A DNA stretch of 38,004 nt from Streptococcaceae bacterium (GTDB lineage: Bacteria; Bacillota; Bacilli; Lactobacillales; Streptococcaceae), in NCBI GenBank assembly GCA_031269775.1, contig JAISYQ010000010.1, forward strand, positions 1-38,004, written 5' to 3'. The position numbers and the translations under genes were made by a program. Shown here in pieces: positions 1-10,819 of the stretch (position 1 is its first letter; every line of letters starts with the position of its first letter). The notes under the pieces were generated by a model. The model saw only the letters and a program-made list of their open reading frames with translations, had not been told where the DNA came from and did not search any database.

Positions 1-111
1 ATTCATAAGTTCTTAGCAACAGGCAATAAAGTAGCAGCCAGTCAAGCTCATAGGCTTTACGATGACGCGATTATTAAGCTACATGAAAAGAAAAAAGAGA
101 GCATAATTTAG
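1..111 (+). CDS. C-terminal end of an unidentified protein (partial)
   Basis: Frame 1 is open from the window edge to a TAG at 109-111 and encodes 36 residues ending in a lysine/glutamate-rich tail (HEKKKESII). The start lies outside the window. In Bacillus-like genomes the gene before proS is often rseP or dxr, but nothing here is recognisable as the end of either, so no function is assigned. The 73 bases between its stop and proS hold no clear terminator. Confidence 0.4.
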   Translation: MHKFLATGNKVAASQAHRLYDDAIIKLHEKKKESII

Positions 112-172
112 GATAAGAGCTGGGCTTATCGATCATGATAAACAGACTCTAAGATGATTTTTGAATTAATAG

Positions 173-1924
<1,752 letters not shown>

Positions 1925-1994
1925 GTAGAGATTTTTAAAATTTGAAATAGAAATTTATGTATGTTATTATCAAAAGCATGGTTGAGGTTTTTTT

Positions 1995-2029
1995 AAGTGA
2001 GCAGGATATCCTGGTCGCTTCTTTATTTT
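1995..2029 (+). terminator. Stem-loop with T-rich tail before rimP remnant
   Basis: Positions 1995-2020 form a long imperfect hairpin (AAGTGAGCAGGA / TCCTGGTCGCTT around a TA loop) followed by CTTTATTTT. It lies after proS and just upstream of the degraded rimP. It can act as the proS terminator or as a leader attenuator; many Firmicutes have a hairpin in this position ahead of rimP-nusA. It depends on visual pairing only. Confidence 0.55.
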
Positions 2030-2051
2030 AATGTATTAGGAAGTGCTTTAT

Positions 2052-2590
2052 TTGAGTAAAGAAATTATTGCAGCGATTAAAAAGTTAGCTTCAGCCAATA
2101 ATTAGAGGTAAAAAAATTTGAATTAGTAGATATTGAGTATGTTAAGGAAAATAATCAGTGATTTTTGCGTGTTTTTATTAGACCTCCTCGAAAATTAGGT
2201 TATAAAGAGAATTTGTTTCAATTTTTTCCTGAGACAAGGGAAAAAATGTAAGGATAGTGGTTCTATTTTGAGGCTTTTTGACGCTAGAGGCACGGCTTCT
2301 AGGTGATGGATAAAAGAAAATGAACGAAAGTTAATTTTCTGTCGCCGTCAGGGAAAAAGAAAACGAAGTTCTCATACATCTAGTTTTCGAGGAGGTCTAT
2401 TAAAAAAAGGGGCGGTATTGATGTTTATGATACTGCTTTGGTGAGTGAAGAGTTAAGTTATGCAGTGGATCTTATTTGGCCGATTCCTTTTATTGATGTG
2501 GATTTTTTAGAAGTTTTTTCACCTTAAGCTAAGCGTTCTTTAAAGAATGATTGTAATTGGCAAGCAGCAAGCATATTCGTCGATTTGCAA
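2052..2590 (+). pseudogene. rimP: Disrupted rimP (ribosome maturation factor)
   Basis: RimP helps mature the 30S subunit and normally precedes nusA. Remnants read LSKEIIAAIKKLASANN (TTG at 2052), then KFELVDIEYVKENNQ-stop-FLRVFI, then after an inserted element RGGIDVYDTALVSEELSYA and IPFIDVDFLEVFSP-stop-AKRSLKNDCNWQAAS. This is the conserved RimP core (compare the family pattern FLRVFID-KEGGxDxxDC and LEVSSPG). Lesions are a stop after 17 codons with a frameshift, TGA where Trp is expected, a mobile element at 2180-2398, TAA after LEVFSP, and loss of the C-terminal third, where the frame runs into nusA. No intact product is possible. A second, functional rimP elsewhere cannot be excluded. Confidence 0.88.
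2180..2398 (+). mobile_element. MITE-like element, long form, copy 1 (inside rimP)
   Basis: A 219-bp non-coding element beginning AGACCTCCTCG and ending CGAGGAGGTCT, with terminal inverted repeats of about 50 bp (imperfect). It is flanked by ATT on both sides (2177-2179 and 2399-2401). Deleting the element and one ATT joins RVFI to KKRGG in one frame, in the exact spacing expected for RimP, which shows that it inserted into a once intact gene. The long form has an inner segment with its own dyad (GAAAATGAAC / GTTAATTTTC) near 2319-2342. Confidence 0.85.
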
Positions 2591-2617
2591 GTATTAATAT
2601 TTAGGGAGGTTTTACCT

Positions 2618-3847
2618 ATGAGTAAAGCAATTTTAGAAGCTCTTAAGGCATTAGAAACAGAAAAAAAAATCAAAAAAGAAGTTATTATTGAAGCATTAGA
2701 AATGGCTTTAGTATCTGCTTATAAGCGTCGTTATGGGCAAGTGCAAAATGTTGAAATTATATTTCGTGAAAAAAGGGGAGATATTAAAGTTTATTCGGTT
2801 AAAAAAGTTGTTTTAGAAGTTAGTGATCCTCAGTTAGAAATTTCTTTAGAAAAAGCGCATAAGTTAAATTCTCATTATGAGGTGGGGGATAAAATTAAAT
2901 TTGAAGTAACACCAAAAGATTTTGGGAGGTTTGCAGCTCAAACAGCTAAACAAGTTATTACGCAGCGAATTCGTGAAGAATCACGATTAAATATTTATAA
3001 TGAATATATTCGATATGAAAATGAAATAGTCTCAGGAACAGTGGAGCGTAAAGATAATCATTATGTTTATATAGATTTGGGTAATATTGAAGCGATTATG
3101 TCACAAAAAGATCAGATACCTAATGAAGATTATGAATCTCATGATCGCATTAAAGTGTTTTTATACCGAGTTAATAATGGGACTAAAGGGCCATCTGCTT
3201 TGGTTTCTCGTAGCCACCCTGATTTTCTTAAACGCTTGTTTGAACAGGAAGTTCCAGAGATTTATGAGGGAAGTGTGGAAATTAAAAATGTGGTACGTGA
3301 AGCAGGAGATCGGGCAAAGGTTGCTGTTTATTCTAATGATGAAAATATTGATCCTGTAGGGACGACAGTTGGTGCCAGGGGTGTTAGGGTGCAAGCTATT
3401 GTAAGTGAACTACATGGTGAGAATATAGATATCATTGAATGGACTGAAGATTCGGCAGAATTTATTGCGAATGCGCTGAAACCTTCAGAAGTTGTGGATG
3501 TTGTTTTTGATTTGGAGAATCCACGCGTAGCAGTTGTAATAGTTCCAGATCATCAACTATCTTTGGCGATTGGTAAAAGAGGGCAAAATGTTCGTTTAGC
3601 TGCTCGTTTGACGGGTTATAAGATTGATATTAAACAAGAATCTAAGCAGGATGAATTTTGGGAAGAGTATGATGCTAAAAAGTTAGAGCTTGAAGATACA
3701 GAAGAGGCAAATTTTGAAGAAAGTGAAACTGTTAGTGAAGTGGAAAAAGCTGATTTTAAAGTGGATGATGTAGCAACAAAAGAGATGACTTCAGAGTTAG
3801 TAGAAATCATTGTTGATGAAAAAAATCGTGTTAATAAGGCTGATTAA
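2618..3847 (+). CDS. nusA: Transcription termination/antitermination factor NusA
   Basis: RNA polymerase-bound factor controlling pausing, termination and rRNA antitermination. The start is ATG 2618 behind AGGGAGG (2603-2609); the reading frame is open further upstream, but that part is the rimP remnant. The 409 residues comprise the N-terminal RNAP-binding domain (about 1-125), the S1 domain (about 130-200, SGTVERKDNHYVYIDLGNIEA), and two KH domains (about 200-340, with PVGTTVGARGVRVQAI and LAIGKRGQNVRLAARLTGYK). A tail of about 65 residues follows that is rich in Glu, Asp and Val, longer than in the Bacillus protein. After the stop the same frame continues to look coding up to 3948 with two in-frame stops, suggesting a recently shortened tail. 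Confidence 0.97.
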   Translation: MSKAILEALKALETEKKIKKEVIIEALEMALVSAYKRRYGQVQNVEIIFREKRGDIKVYSVKKVVLEVSDPQLEISLEKAHKLNSHYEVGDKIKFEVTPKDFGRFAAQTAKQVITQRIREESRLNIYNEYIRYENEIVSGTVERKDNHYVYIDLGNIEAIMSQKDQIPNEDYESHDRIKVFLYRVNNGTKGPSALVSRSHPDFLKRLFEQEVPEIYEGSVEIKNVVREAGDRAKVAVYSNDENIDPVGTTVGARGVRVQAIVSELHGENIDIIEWTEDSAEFIANALKPSEVVDVVFDLENPRVAVVIVPDHQLSLAIGKRGQNVRLAARLTGYKIDIKQESKQDEFWEEYDAKKLELEDTEEANFEESETVSEVEKADFKVDDVATKEMTSELVEIIVDEKNRVNKAD

Positions 3848-3972
3848 GAGTTGACAAATGATTATACAATGGCCGTAACACCTGAACAAATCGCTGAAGA
3901 TATTGATGATTAAGTAGTTGCTAAGATAAAAAAGGATATGCAAGATTAGTTTATTTTTAGGAGGTTAGATAA

Positions 3973-4278
3973 ATGGTGAAGAAACGCAAAGTTCCAATGA
4001 GAAAATCCATTGTTTCTAATCAGAGTTTTCCTAAAAAAAAGTTGCTTCGTATTGCTAAAAATAAAGAAGGGGTTATCTCAATTGATAAAACGGGAAAAGC
4101 ACCAGGCAAAGGAGCGTATATTGCGCTAAATTTGACTGAAGTAAAAAAAGCACGGAGTAAAAAGATGATTGAGCGCATTTTTAAAATTTCTGTAGCAGAG
4201 TCATTTTATGATGAATTAGAGGCGTATGTTAAGCATATTTTAGCACGGCGGGAGTTGTTTAAAGAAGATGACGAATAA
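3973..4278 (+). CDS. ylxR: YlxR family RNA-binding protein
   Basis: A small basic protein of 101 residues in the usual place between nusA and the L7Ae-like gene. The family pattern is visible: RKSIVSNQSFPKKKLLRIAKN (the usual Cys after RK is Ser here) and the DKTGKAPGKGAYI loop near residues 40-50. The acidic end ELFKEDDE overlaps the next start. The family is described as a nucleic-acid-binding regulator in the nusA operon. A strong AGGAGG lies at 3960-3965, and ATG is at 3973. Confidence 0.93.
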   Translation: MVKKRKVPMRKSIVSNQSFPKKKLLRIAKNKEGVISIDKTGKAPGKGAYIALNLTEVKKARSKKMIERIFKISVAESFYDELEAYVKHILARRELFKEDDE

Positions 4279-4570
4279 GCAAAAAGTCTTAAACTTTTTG
4301 GGTCTTAGCATGCGTGCAGGAAAGGTAATAATTGGAGAGACCTTAGTTATTGAAGCTGTTCGAAGTAAAAAAGGAAAGTTAGTACTTTTAGCAAATGATA
4401 CTGGTGTTAATACTTGTAAAAAAATAACAAATAAAGCCAGATTTTATAGAATTGAACTTATTGATTTATTTACTTCAAATGAATTATCAAAAGCTCTTGG
4501 AAAGAGTTGCAAAGTATTGGCAATAAGTGATAAGGCATTTTCAGAAAAATTAATAAACTTAAGTCAGTGA
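4268..4570 (+). CDS. ylxQ: L7Ae-family ribosomal protein YlxQ
   Basis: A 100-residue L7Ae/L30e-like RNA-binding protein (kink-turn binder). The typical opening FLGLSMRAGKVIIGE and the segment KKGKLVLLANDTGVNTCKKI are visible. The start ATG overlaps the ylxR stop by 11 bases, indicating translational coupling in the nusA-infB operon. The stop is TGA, which shows that TGA is not reassigned. Its exact cellular role is not established; it is a standard member of this operon in Firmicutes. Confidence 0.93.
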   Translation: MTNKQKVLNFLGLSMRAGKVIIGETLVIEAVRSKKGKLVLLANDTGVNTCKKITNKARFYRIELIDLFTSNELSKALGKSCKVLAISDKAFSEKLINLSQ

Positions 4571-4605
4571 TTAGATTCGCTTTTTAAAAAAGGAAGGTGA
4601 ATAAG

Positions 4606-6981
4606 TTGTCGAAGAAACGTCTTTATGAAATTGCCAAAAAATTAGGCAAACCAAGTAAAGAAATATTAGAAATTGCTCATAAATTAAAAATGAGTGTTAA
4701 GACTCATATGAGTAGTATTGAGGATCATCAAGCAAAAAAGATTATTGAATTTTTAGATAAGAAAGAAACAAGTGCAAAATCTACTAGGGCAAAGATATCA
4801 AGGCAAAGTGTTGCCAAAAAGGTTTCTAAAGGGACTAAAAAAAAGCCTGAAAAACTTGAGAAAAAAGCAGTTGATTCTTTGCAAAGAAAAGAAGAAAAAA
4901 CTTCACCTAAGAAAGAAAAACGTCCTCTAAGGCGTGAAAAACAAGATGAGAAAAAAACCTCTAATCAAACAAGACAACAAAGAATTAGTAATCGTGAAAA
5001 TAGGCCAAATCGTCAGAGTAAAGCAATTGAGCAAAATGCCAAAAATCGCAAATTAAAACAAAATGAAAATGGTAAGCAACAAAGTAGTGGTAGATACCGT
5101 AGAGATTTTCGCAATCGTGATGATAATCAAAATAAAAATTGGAAAAAAAGAGGCAGGAAAGGGAGAAAGAAAAGGAAACAAAACTCTAAGCCTTCCCCTC
5201 CTGCCAGAAAATTTCATGAGTTACCAGAAATTTTTGTTTATACTGATGGGATGACGGTTGCAGATGTGGCGAAAAAAATTAAACGTGAAGCAGCAGAAAT
5301 TGTCAAAAAACTCTTTATGGTGGGGATTATAGCTACGCAAAATCAATCGCTTGATAAGGAAACGTTAGAATTGTTGGCGCTTGATTATGGCATGAAAGCT
5401 GAAGAGAAAGTGCAAGAAGATATTGCTGATATCGATAAATTTTTTGATTTAGAAATTTTAGATCAGAGTAAATTAGTAGCTCGCCCACCAGTTGTAACCA
5501 TTATGGGTCATGTTGATCATGGCAAAACGACTTTACTTGATACTTTGCGTAATTCTAGGATCATAAATAATGAGGCTGGAGGAATTACTCAGCATATTGG
5601 AGCTTATCAAATTGAAGTTAATGGCAAACCAATCACTTTTCTAGATACACCAGGGCATGCAGCGTTTACTTCTATGCGCGCACGTGGTGCTGCAGTTACT
5701 GATATTGCGATTTTAGTAGTTGCTGCAGATGATGGAGTAATGCCGCAGACAATTGAAGCGATTAATCATGCTAAAGCAGCAGAGGTGCCAATTATTGTTG
5801 CGGTAAATAAGATTGATAAACCTGAGGCAAATCCGAATAGTGTTATTAATGAATTATCTGAACATGACTTAGTTCCTGAAAGTTGGGGAGGAGATACGAT
5901 TTTTGTAGAAATTTCTGCAAAATTTTCTCAAAACATTGATGAACTCTTAGAGATGATTTTATTAGTTGCAGAAGTAGAAGATTTAAAAGCAGATCCAGAT
6001 ATGCAAGCAATTGGAACAGTTATTGAAGCTCGTTTAGATAAAGGGAAAGGCCCGATTGCAACCCTTCTTGTAGAGCAAGGAACACTTCATGTTGGAGATC
6101 CAATCGTTGTGGGGAATACCTATGGTCGCGTAAGAGTTATGGTTAATGATTTGGGACGTCGTGAAAAGTTAGCACACCCTGCCACTCCTGTTGAGATTAC
6201 AGGTTTAAATGATGTGCCTGAGGCAGGAGATCACTTTGTTACTTTTAAAGATGAGAAAACAGCGCGTGCTGCAGGAGAAAAGCGAAGTAAACGTGCATTA
6301 GTGCAGCAGCGAAAAGTAGTTAGTCATGTATCGCTTGAGAATTTATTTGATGCTTTAAAAGATGGCGAAGTAAAGGCAGTAAATGTGATTATCAAAGCTG
6401 ATGTGCAAGGTTCTGCTGAAGCTTTATCAAGTAGCTTACAAAAGATTGAAGTAGAGGGGGTGCGAGTGAAAATTGTTCACTCAGCAGTAGGTGCGATTAA
6501 TGAATCGGATATAACGCTAGCAGAAGCTTCTGAAGCAATTATTATTGGTTTTAATGTTCGTCCGACACTACAAGCAAAAGCAAAGGCTGAATCTGATTCA
6601 GTTGATATTCGCCTGCATCGTATTATCTATAAAGTTATTGAAGAGATTAAAACAGCGATGAAAGGCATGCTTACTCCTGAGTATGAAGAAAAAATTGTCG
6701 GTGAAGCTGTGGTGCGTGAGGTCTTTAAGATTTCAAAAGTTGGCAGTGTTGCAGGAATTTATGTAATTGATGGGTTTATTAAAAGAGATTCAGGCCTTCG
6801 AGTTGTGCGTGATGGTGTAGTTCTTTTTGAGGGTAAGCTAGCAAGCTTGAAACGTTTTAAAGATGATGTCAAACAAATAAAATTAGGTTTTGAAGGTGGA
6901 GCAATGGTTGAAAATTTTAATGATCTTAAAGTAGATGATATTATTGAAAGTTATATTATGGAAGAAGTGAAAAGATCGTAA
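4606..6981 (+). CDS. infB: Translation initiation factor IF-2
   Basis: GTPase that places initiator tRNA on the 30S subunit. The TTG start at 4606 is chosen because AGGAAGG (4591-4597) lies 8 bases upstream and the protein then begins [12 protein letters not shown], matching the IF2 N-terminal domain; GTG 4597 lies inside that ribosome binding site. About 791 residues. Residues about 45-200 are a lysine/arginine/glutamine-rich linker of low complexity. The second IF2_N domain follows ([20 protein letters not shown]). The G domain shows [28 protein letters not shown] and SAKF. Domains II-IV follow, with the conserved [16 protein letters not shown] and [20 protein letters not shown]. Complete and apparently functional. 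Confidence 0.97.
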   Translation: MSKKRLYEIAKKLGKPSKEILEIAHKLKMSVKTHMSSIEDHQAKKIIEFLDKKETSAKSTRAKISRQSVAKKVSKGTKKKPEKLEKKAVDSLQRKEEKTSPKKEKRPLRREKQDEKKTSNQTRQQRISNRENRPNRQSKAIEQNAKNRKLKQNENGKQQSSGRYRRDFRNRDDNQNKNWKKRGRKGRKKRKQNSKPSPPARKFHELPEIFVYTDGMTVADVAKKIKREAAEIVKKLFMVGIIATQNQSLDKETLELLALDYGMKAEEKVQEDIADIDKFFDLEILDQSKLVARPPVVTIMGHVDHGKTTLLDTLRNSRIINNEAGGITQHIGAYQIEVNGKPITFLDTPGHAAFTSMRARGAAVTDIAILVVAADDGVMPQTIEAINHAKAAEVPIIVAVNKIDKPEANPNSVINELSEHDLVPESWGGDTIFVEISAKFSQNIDELLEMILLVAEVEDLKADPDMQAIGTVIEARLDKGKGPIATLLVEQGTLHVGDPIVVGNTYGRVRVMVNDLGRREKLAHPATPVEITGLNDVPEAGDHFVTFKDEKTARAAGEKRSKRALVQQRKVVSHVSLENLFDALKDGEVKAVNVIIKADVQGSAEALSSSLQKIEVEGVRVKIVHSAVGAINESDITLAEASEAIIIGFNVRPTLQAKAKAESDSVDIRLHRIIYKVIEEIKTAMKGMLTPEYEEKIVGEAVVREVFKISKVGSVAGIYVIDGFIKRDSGLRVVRDGVVLFEGKLASLKRFKDDVKQIKLGFEGGAMVENFNDLKVDDIIESYIMEEVKRS

Positions 6982-7004
6982 CCAATCTCTAAAGGGGAAT
7001 TTTT

Positions 7005-7355
7005 ATGGCAAGTTATCGTAATCGTCGTGTTGGCATGGAAATTATGCGTGAAGTTAGTGAAATTTTAAAACGCTGTGTGCGTGATCCTCGTATTAAAGAA
7101 GTGACAATTACTGATGTGCGTGTAACGAGTGATTTATCACAAGCTACAATTTATTATAGTATTTTATCAGATTTAGCTAGTGAAAGTAAGGCTGTACAAG
7201 CTGGTTTAGACAAAGCCACCGGACTGATTAATAAAAAACTTGGAGCGCGTTTGAGATTATATAAATTGCCTAAATTAGATTTTAAACGCGATTCTTCTGT
7301 TCAATATGGAGAAAAAATCGATGAGTTGTTAAGTGTTTTAAGACGAAAAGAGTAA
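7005..7355 (+). CDS. rbfA: 30S ribosome-binding factor A
   Basis: A 116-residue KH-fold protein required for late 16S rRNA processing and cold adaptation. It opens SYRNRRVGMEIMREVSEIL and contains DPRIKEVTITDVRVTSDLSQATIYYS, the family hallmark, and ends in the HDSSVQYGEKIDELL-like box (here RDSSVQYGEKIDELL). It follows infB with a 23-base gap carrying AAAGGGGA. The truB-ribF pair that often follows rbfA is absent; a tRNA gene comes next. With rimP lost, rbfA is the only 30S maturation factor of this cluster left. Confidence 0.96.
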   Translation: MASYRNRRVGMEIMREVSEILKRCVRDPRIKEVTITDVRVTSDLSQATIYYSILSDLASESKAVQAGLDKATGLINKKLGARLRLYKLPKLDFKRDSSVQYGEKIDELLSVLRRKE

Positions 7356-7401
7356 TAGCGATATGATGTGTTCAAGGAAAGAAGAATGCATATCTTTTTT
7401 T

Positions 7402-7473
7402 CCGCTCTTAGTGTAATGGATATCACGTAAGATTCCGGTTCTTAAGATAGGGGTTCGATTCCCTTAGAGCGGA
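7402..7473 (+). tRNA. tRNA-Arg (anticodon CCG)
   Basis: A cloverleaf can be folded by eye. The acceptor stem is CCGCTCT (7402-7408) with AGAGCGG (7466-7472), discriminator A 7473. The D arm has the AATGGAT loop. The anticodon stem is TAAGA/TCTTA (7428-7432, 7440-7444) around the loop TTCCGGT, with anticodon CCG at 7435-7437. The T arm has GGTTCGATTCC. CCA is not encoded. It would read CGG, a rare codon in A+T-rich genomes. Confidence 0.9.
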
Positions 7474-7496
7474 TTTATTATGTCTTTAAGAGCCGG

Positions 7497-7541
7497 TTAA
7501 CGATCTTCACAACGGGATTCATCAATAGAGGGATCGTTTAA
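7497..7541 (+). repeat. Inverted repeat between tRNA-Arg and ackA
   Basis: TTAACGATC at 7497-7505 is repeated in inverse as GATCGTTTAA at 7532-7541 (one bulged T), with a 26-base loop. There is no T tract directly after it, so it is not a classical terminator. It could be the ackA leader or a remnant. Its left arm also resembles the short GTTAAC repeat seen at 16890, 26420 and 28190. Confidence 0.4.
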
Positions 7542-7579
7542 TAGATTCTGAGGAATTTTTTTGATGTGGGAGAAAAATA

Positions 7580-8785
7580 ATGTCAAAAGCATCTTCGAAA
7601 ATTATTGCAATTAATGCAGGAAGCTCTAGTTTAAAGTGGCAGCTTTATAATATGCCAGAGGAGATTGTACTTGCTAAAGGAATGGTGGAGCGAATTGGTT
7701 TGCCAAACGCTATTTTTACGATAAAACGTGCTAAAGGAGAAAAGTTTGAGCGAATTGTAGATGTATCAACTCATGAATTGGCTGTGCAGATGTTTTTAGA
7801 TGAGTTGATTTCATTAAATATTATTTCTGCATATGAAGAGATTAAAGGCGTAGGACATCGTGTTGTAGCTGGTGGCGAGTTTTTTAAAAACTCTGTTGTA
7901 ATTGATGAAATAGTTCTTAAAAAAATTGCCGATTTGATTGAATTAGCTCCGCTTCATAATCCTGCTAATATTCAAGGAATTAAGGCTTTTCAAAAGATTC
8001 TACCAAAGATTATATCAGTTGCTGTTTTTGATACGGCTTTTCATACAACAATGTCAACGGAGAATTATTTATATCCTCTGCCTAAAAAATATTATGAAAA
8101 ATATGGAGCAAGAAAATATGGAGCGCACGGGACAAGCCATTTTTATGTGACGCAAAAATCAGCAGAATTACTAGGCGAGTCGGTTGATAAGTTGAAGTTA
8201 ATTACATGTCATATCGGTAATGGCGCTTCGATAACAGCAGTGAGATATGGAGTGTCTATTGATACTTCGATGGGTTTTACGCCCCTTGCAGGAGTAATGA
8301 TGGGAACGAGAACAGGAGATATAGATCCATCGTTAATCCCTTTTTTGATGGAAAAAACAGGGATCAATTCTGTTCAAGAAATTATAGATATTTTTAATAA
8401 AAAGTCAGGCTTGCTTGGTGTATCAGGAATTTCAAGTGATATGCGTGATATTATTGTTGCGTGTAAAGAAGGGAATAAAGATGCGATCTTGGCGTTTACT
8501 ATGTATATAAATCGTATTAAAAAGTATATCGGGCAATATCTTGCGCTTTTAAATGGAGTAGATGCAATTATTTTCACAGCTGGGATTGGCGAGAATTCTG
8601 ATATTGTGCGCTCAAAGATTTTAGAAGGAATGGATTGGTTTGGCTTAGAAATAGATGAATCCAAAAATTTTCCAGGTGCAGAAGGGATTATTTCTACTTT
8701 ATCTTCTAAAGTGAAAATTTTAGTAATTCCAACAGATGAAGAATTGGTTATTGCTAGAGCTGTGGAAAAATTGAAAAAGAAGTAG
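7580..8785 (+). CDS. ackA: Acetate kinase
   Basis: Interconverts acetyl phosphate + ADP and acetate + ATP, the ATP-yielding end of the phosphotransacetylase pathway. 401 residues, normal length. Signatures are the N-terminal phosphate motif [13 protein letters not shown] (residues 10-22), GHRVVAGG (about 94), the second signature [10 protein letters not shown] with catalytic His (about 180), [15 protein letters not shown] (about 237) and FTAGIGENS (about 330). GGGAG precedes the ATG by 8 bases. The preceding inverted repeat and the tRNA suggest that it is the first gene of its own unit, with ispF and gltX following at 34 and 10 bases. Confidence 0.97.
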   Translation: MSKASSKIIAINAGSSSLKWQLYNMPEEIVLAKGMVERIGLPNAIFTIKRAKGEKFERIVDVSTHELAVQMFLDELISLNIISAYEEIKGVGHRVVAGGEFFKNSVVIDEIVLKKIADLIELAPLHNPANIQGIKAFQKILPKIISVAVFDTAFHTTMSTENYLYPLPKKYYEKYGARKYGAHGTSHFYVTQKSAELLGESVDKLKLITCHIGNGASITAVRYGVSIDTSMGFTPLAGVMMGTRTGDIDPSLIPFLMEKTGINSVQEIIDIFNKKSGLLGVSGISSDMRDIIVACKEGNKDAILAFTMYINRIKKYIGQYLALLNGVDAIIFTAGIGENSDIVRSKILEGMDWFGLEIDESKNFPGAEGIISTLSSKVKILVIPTDEELVIARAVEKLKKK

Positions 8786-8819
8786 TTATAGCAATAAATC
8801 AAAGAGGGCAGGAATTTTT

Positions 8820-9302
8820 ATGAATTTTAGGGTAGGTCATGGTTTTGATGTGCACAGATTAGTGGTGGCTCGACCATTAATTCTTGGTGGCGTCAAACTT
8901 AATTTTAAAAAAGGTTTGTTAGGGCATAGTGATGCTGATGTTTTACTTCATGCAGTTTCTGATGCATTGCTTGGAGCAGCAAGTTTAGGTGATATTGGTC
9001 AAACCTTTCCACCGGATGATCCTAAAATTAAAGAAATTTCATCGGTAGAGATTTTGCGAAATTCTTTTTTGCATGTGCATGATTTGGGTTATAATATTTC
9101 TAACATTGATGCAACTGTTTTAGCTGAACAACCCAAGATGAAGCCATATCTTAAAGAGATGATTAAAAATATTGCAACTGTTTGTGAGATTAAAGAAAGT
9201 CAAGTAAACTTGAAGGCGACAACAACTGAGAGATTAGGTTTTATTGGTCGCAAAGAAGGAATAGCAGCAGAAGCTGTGGTTCTTATTTTTATTAAAAATT
9301 AG
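8820..9302 (+). CDS. ispF: 2-C-methyl-D-erythritol 2,4-cyclodiphosphate synthase
   Basis: MEP-pathway enzyme that cyclises CDP-methylerythritol phosphate to MEcPP with release of CMP. 160 residues, full length. Metal ligands lie in GHGFDVHRL (Asp10, His12) and the conserved [20 protein letters not shown] block (His about 41) is present, followed by GDIGQTFPP; the C terminus has [19 protein letters not shown]. In Bacillus the order is ispD-ispF-gltX; here ackA replaces ispD. Presence of ispF implies use of the MEP route rather than mevalonate, which is uncommon among Lactobacillales. Confidence 0.96.
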   Translation: MNFRVGHGFDVHRLVVARPLILGGVKLNFKKGLLGHSDADVLLHAVSDALLGAASLGDIGQTFPPDDPKIKEISSVEILRNSFLHVHDLGYNISNIDATVLAEQPKMKPYLKEMIKNIATVCEIKESQVNLKATTTERLGFIGRKEGIAAEAVVLIFIKN

Positions 9303-9312
9303 GAGAGCTAAA

Positions 9313-10803
9313 ATGGGCATGAAAATGCGTGTGCGTTATGCACCTTCCCCAACAGGTTTGCTTCATATCGGGAATGCAAGGACGGCTTTATTTAATTATT
9401 TATATGCCAGGCATAATGATGGGGAGTTTATTATTCGCATTGAGGATACGGATCGCAAACGTCATGTTAATGATGGGGAGATTTCTCAGCTTGAGAATTT
9501 AAAATGGTTAGGCCTTGACTTTGATGAAACACCGCAAAAGGCTGGTAAGTTTGGACCATATCGTCAGTCGCAGCGTTTAGATATTTATCAAAAATATGTG
9601 CAAGATCTACTTGATTTAAGTCTTGCTTATGAGTCATATAAAACTGAAGAAGAGTTAGCATTTGAACGAGAAAAGCAAGAAACAAATGGCAAAACGCCTA
9701 AGTATATTTATGAATATGCAGGAATGAGTAAAGATGAGATAAGTTGCGCACAAGCTAATGCAAAAGCAAAAGGTCTTACTCCTGTTGTGCGTTTAAAGGT
9801 AAGAGAAGATGCTGTTTATAAATGGTGTGATTTAGTTAAAGGTGAAATTGAATTTATTGGCGGCAATGTTGGTGGTGATTGGGTCATTCAAAAGCGTGAT
9901 GGCTATCCAACATATAACTTTGCTGTTGCAATTGATGATCATTTAATGGAAATTACGCACGTCTTGCGTGGGGATGATCATATTGCTAATACTCCTAAGC
10001 AGTTAATGGTTTATGAGGCATTTGGCTGGGAGATACCAAAATTTGGACATATGAGCTTAATTATTAATAGTAAAACGGGTAAGAAACTTTCAAAGCGTGA
10101 TGTTAATACTTTGCAGTTTATTGAAGATTATCGCAAGAAAGGTTTTTTACCAGAAGCTATTTTTAATTTTATTGCTTTACTAGGTTGGAATCCTGGTGGA
10201 GAAGAAGAGGTTTTTTCTAAGAGTCAGTTAATCGAATTATTTGATGAGAATCGTTTATCAAAGGCATCAGCAGCGTTTGATCAGAAAAAATTAGAGTGGA
10301 TAAATAATCAGTATATAAAAAAAGCAGACTTTGAGCAGATTTTTGAACTTGTACGTCCATTTTTGGTAAAAAAAAATCGATTATCTGAGAATACGGATAG
10401 AAAAGAATTGGCACGTGTAAAAAAAATAGTGGCGCTTTATCAGTCACAGTTAAGTTATGGTGAGAAAATTATTAAATTAACGGATTTATTTTTTAAAGAA
10501 GAATTTACACTTAATGATGAAGCAAAGAAAGTATTGAGTAAAGAAACAGTGGCACTTATTTTAACAGCTTTTTGTGATAAATTAAAAATGATAGGTGAAA
10601 AGAAATGGACGCGTGAGAACATTTTTCTAAAGATTAAAGAAGTTCAAAAAGAAACAAAAGTTAAAGGTAAAAATCTTTTTATGCCCATTCGCATTGCGCT
10701 CTCAGGTAAGATGTACGGACCGGAGCTACCTGATACGATTGAACTTTTAGGAAAAGAGGTAGCTGTAGCACATATTGAGCAGGTGCTTTCTGAATTGAAT
10801 TAA
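9313..10803 (+). CDS. gltX: Glutamyl-tRNA synthetase
   Basis: Class I aminoacyl-tRNA synthetase charging tRNA-Glu, and in many Firmicutes also tRNA-Gln. About 496 residues. The HIGH-like box is [19 protein letters not shown] (residues about 12-30) and the KMSKS-like box is KKLSKRD (about 257). The anticodon-binding C-terminal region follows. ATG codons at 9313, 9319 and 9325 are all possible; 9313 is best placed after AGGAGAG (9302-9308). It follows ispF by 10 bases, a conserved neighbourhood. No lesions seen. Confidence 0.96.
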   Translation: MGMKMRVRYAPSPTGLLHIGNARTALFNYLYARHNDGEFIIRIEDTDRKRHVNDGEISQLENLKWLGLDFDETPQKAGKFGPYRQSQRLDIYQKYVQDLLDLSLAYESYKTEEELAFEREKQETNGKTPKYIYEYAGMSKDEISCAQANAKAKGLTPVVRLKVREDAVYKWCDLVKGEIEFIGGNVGGDWVIQKRDGYPTYNFAVAIDDHLMEITHVLRGDDHIANTPKQLMVYEAFGWEIPKFGHMSLIINSKTGKKLSKRDVNTLQFIEDYRKKGFLPEAIFNFIALLGWNPGGEEEVFSKSQLIELFDENRLSKASAAFDQKKLEWINNQYIKKADFEQIFELVRPFLVKKNRLSENTDRKELARVKKIVALYQSQLSYGEKIIKLTDLFFKEEFTLNDEAKKVLSKETVALILTAFCDKLKMIGEKKWTRENIFLKIKEVQKETKVKGKNLFMPIRIALSGKMYGPELPDTIELLGKEVAVAHIEQVLSELN

Positions 10804-10819
10804 TTTTTAAAGGAATTTT

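Noticed and set aside
2157-2159. TGA where RimP has Trp, suggesting TGA might encode Trp
   Set aside because: TGA is the stop of ylxQ, secG and dltD, and Trp is TGG in intact genes; this is simply a nonsense mutation in a dead gene.
2585-2617. Upstream TTG start for NusA
   Set aside because: The extra 11 residues are the rimP remnant; AGGGAGG clearly serves ATG 2618.
3869-3913. 14-codon ORF after nusA (MAVTPEQIAEDIDD)
   Set aside because: No ribosome binding site; better explained as eroded NusA tail.
8374-8802. 142-codon reverse-strand ORF opposite ackA
   Set aside because: It lies entirely over the well-conserved 3' part of ackA and has no family features; a shadow of the coding strand. 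The same applies to all other reverse-strand ORFs in the window.
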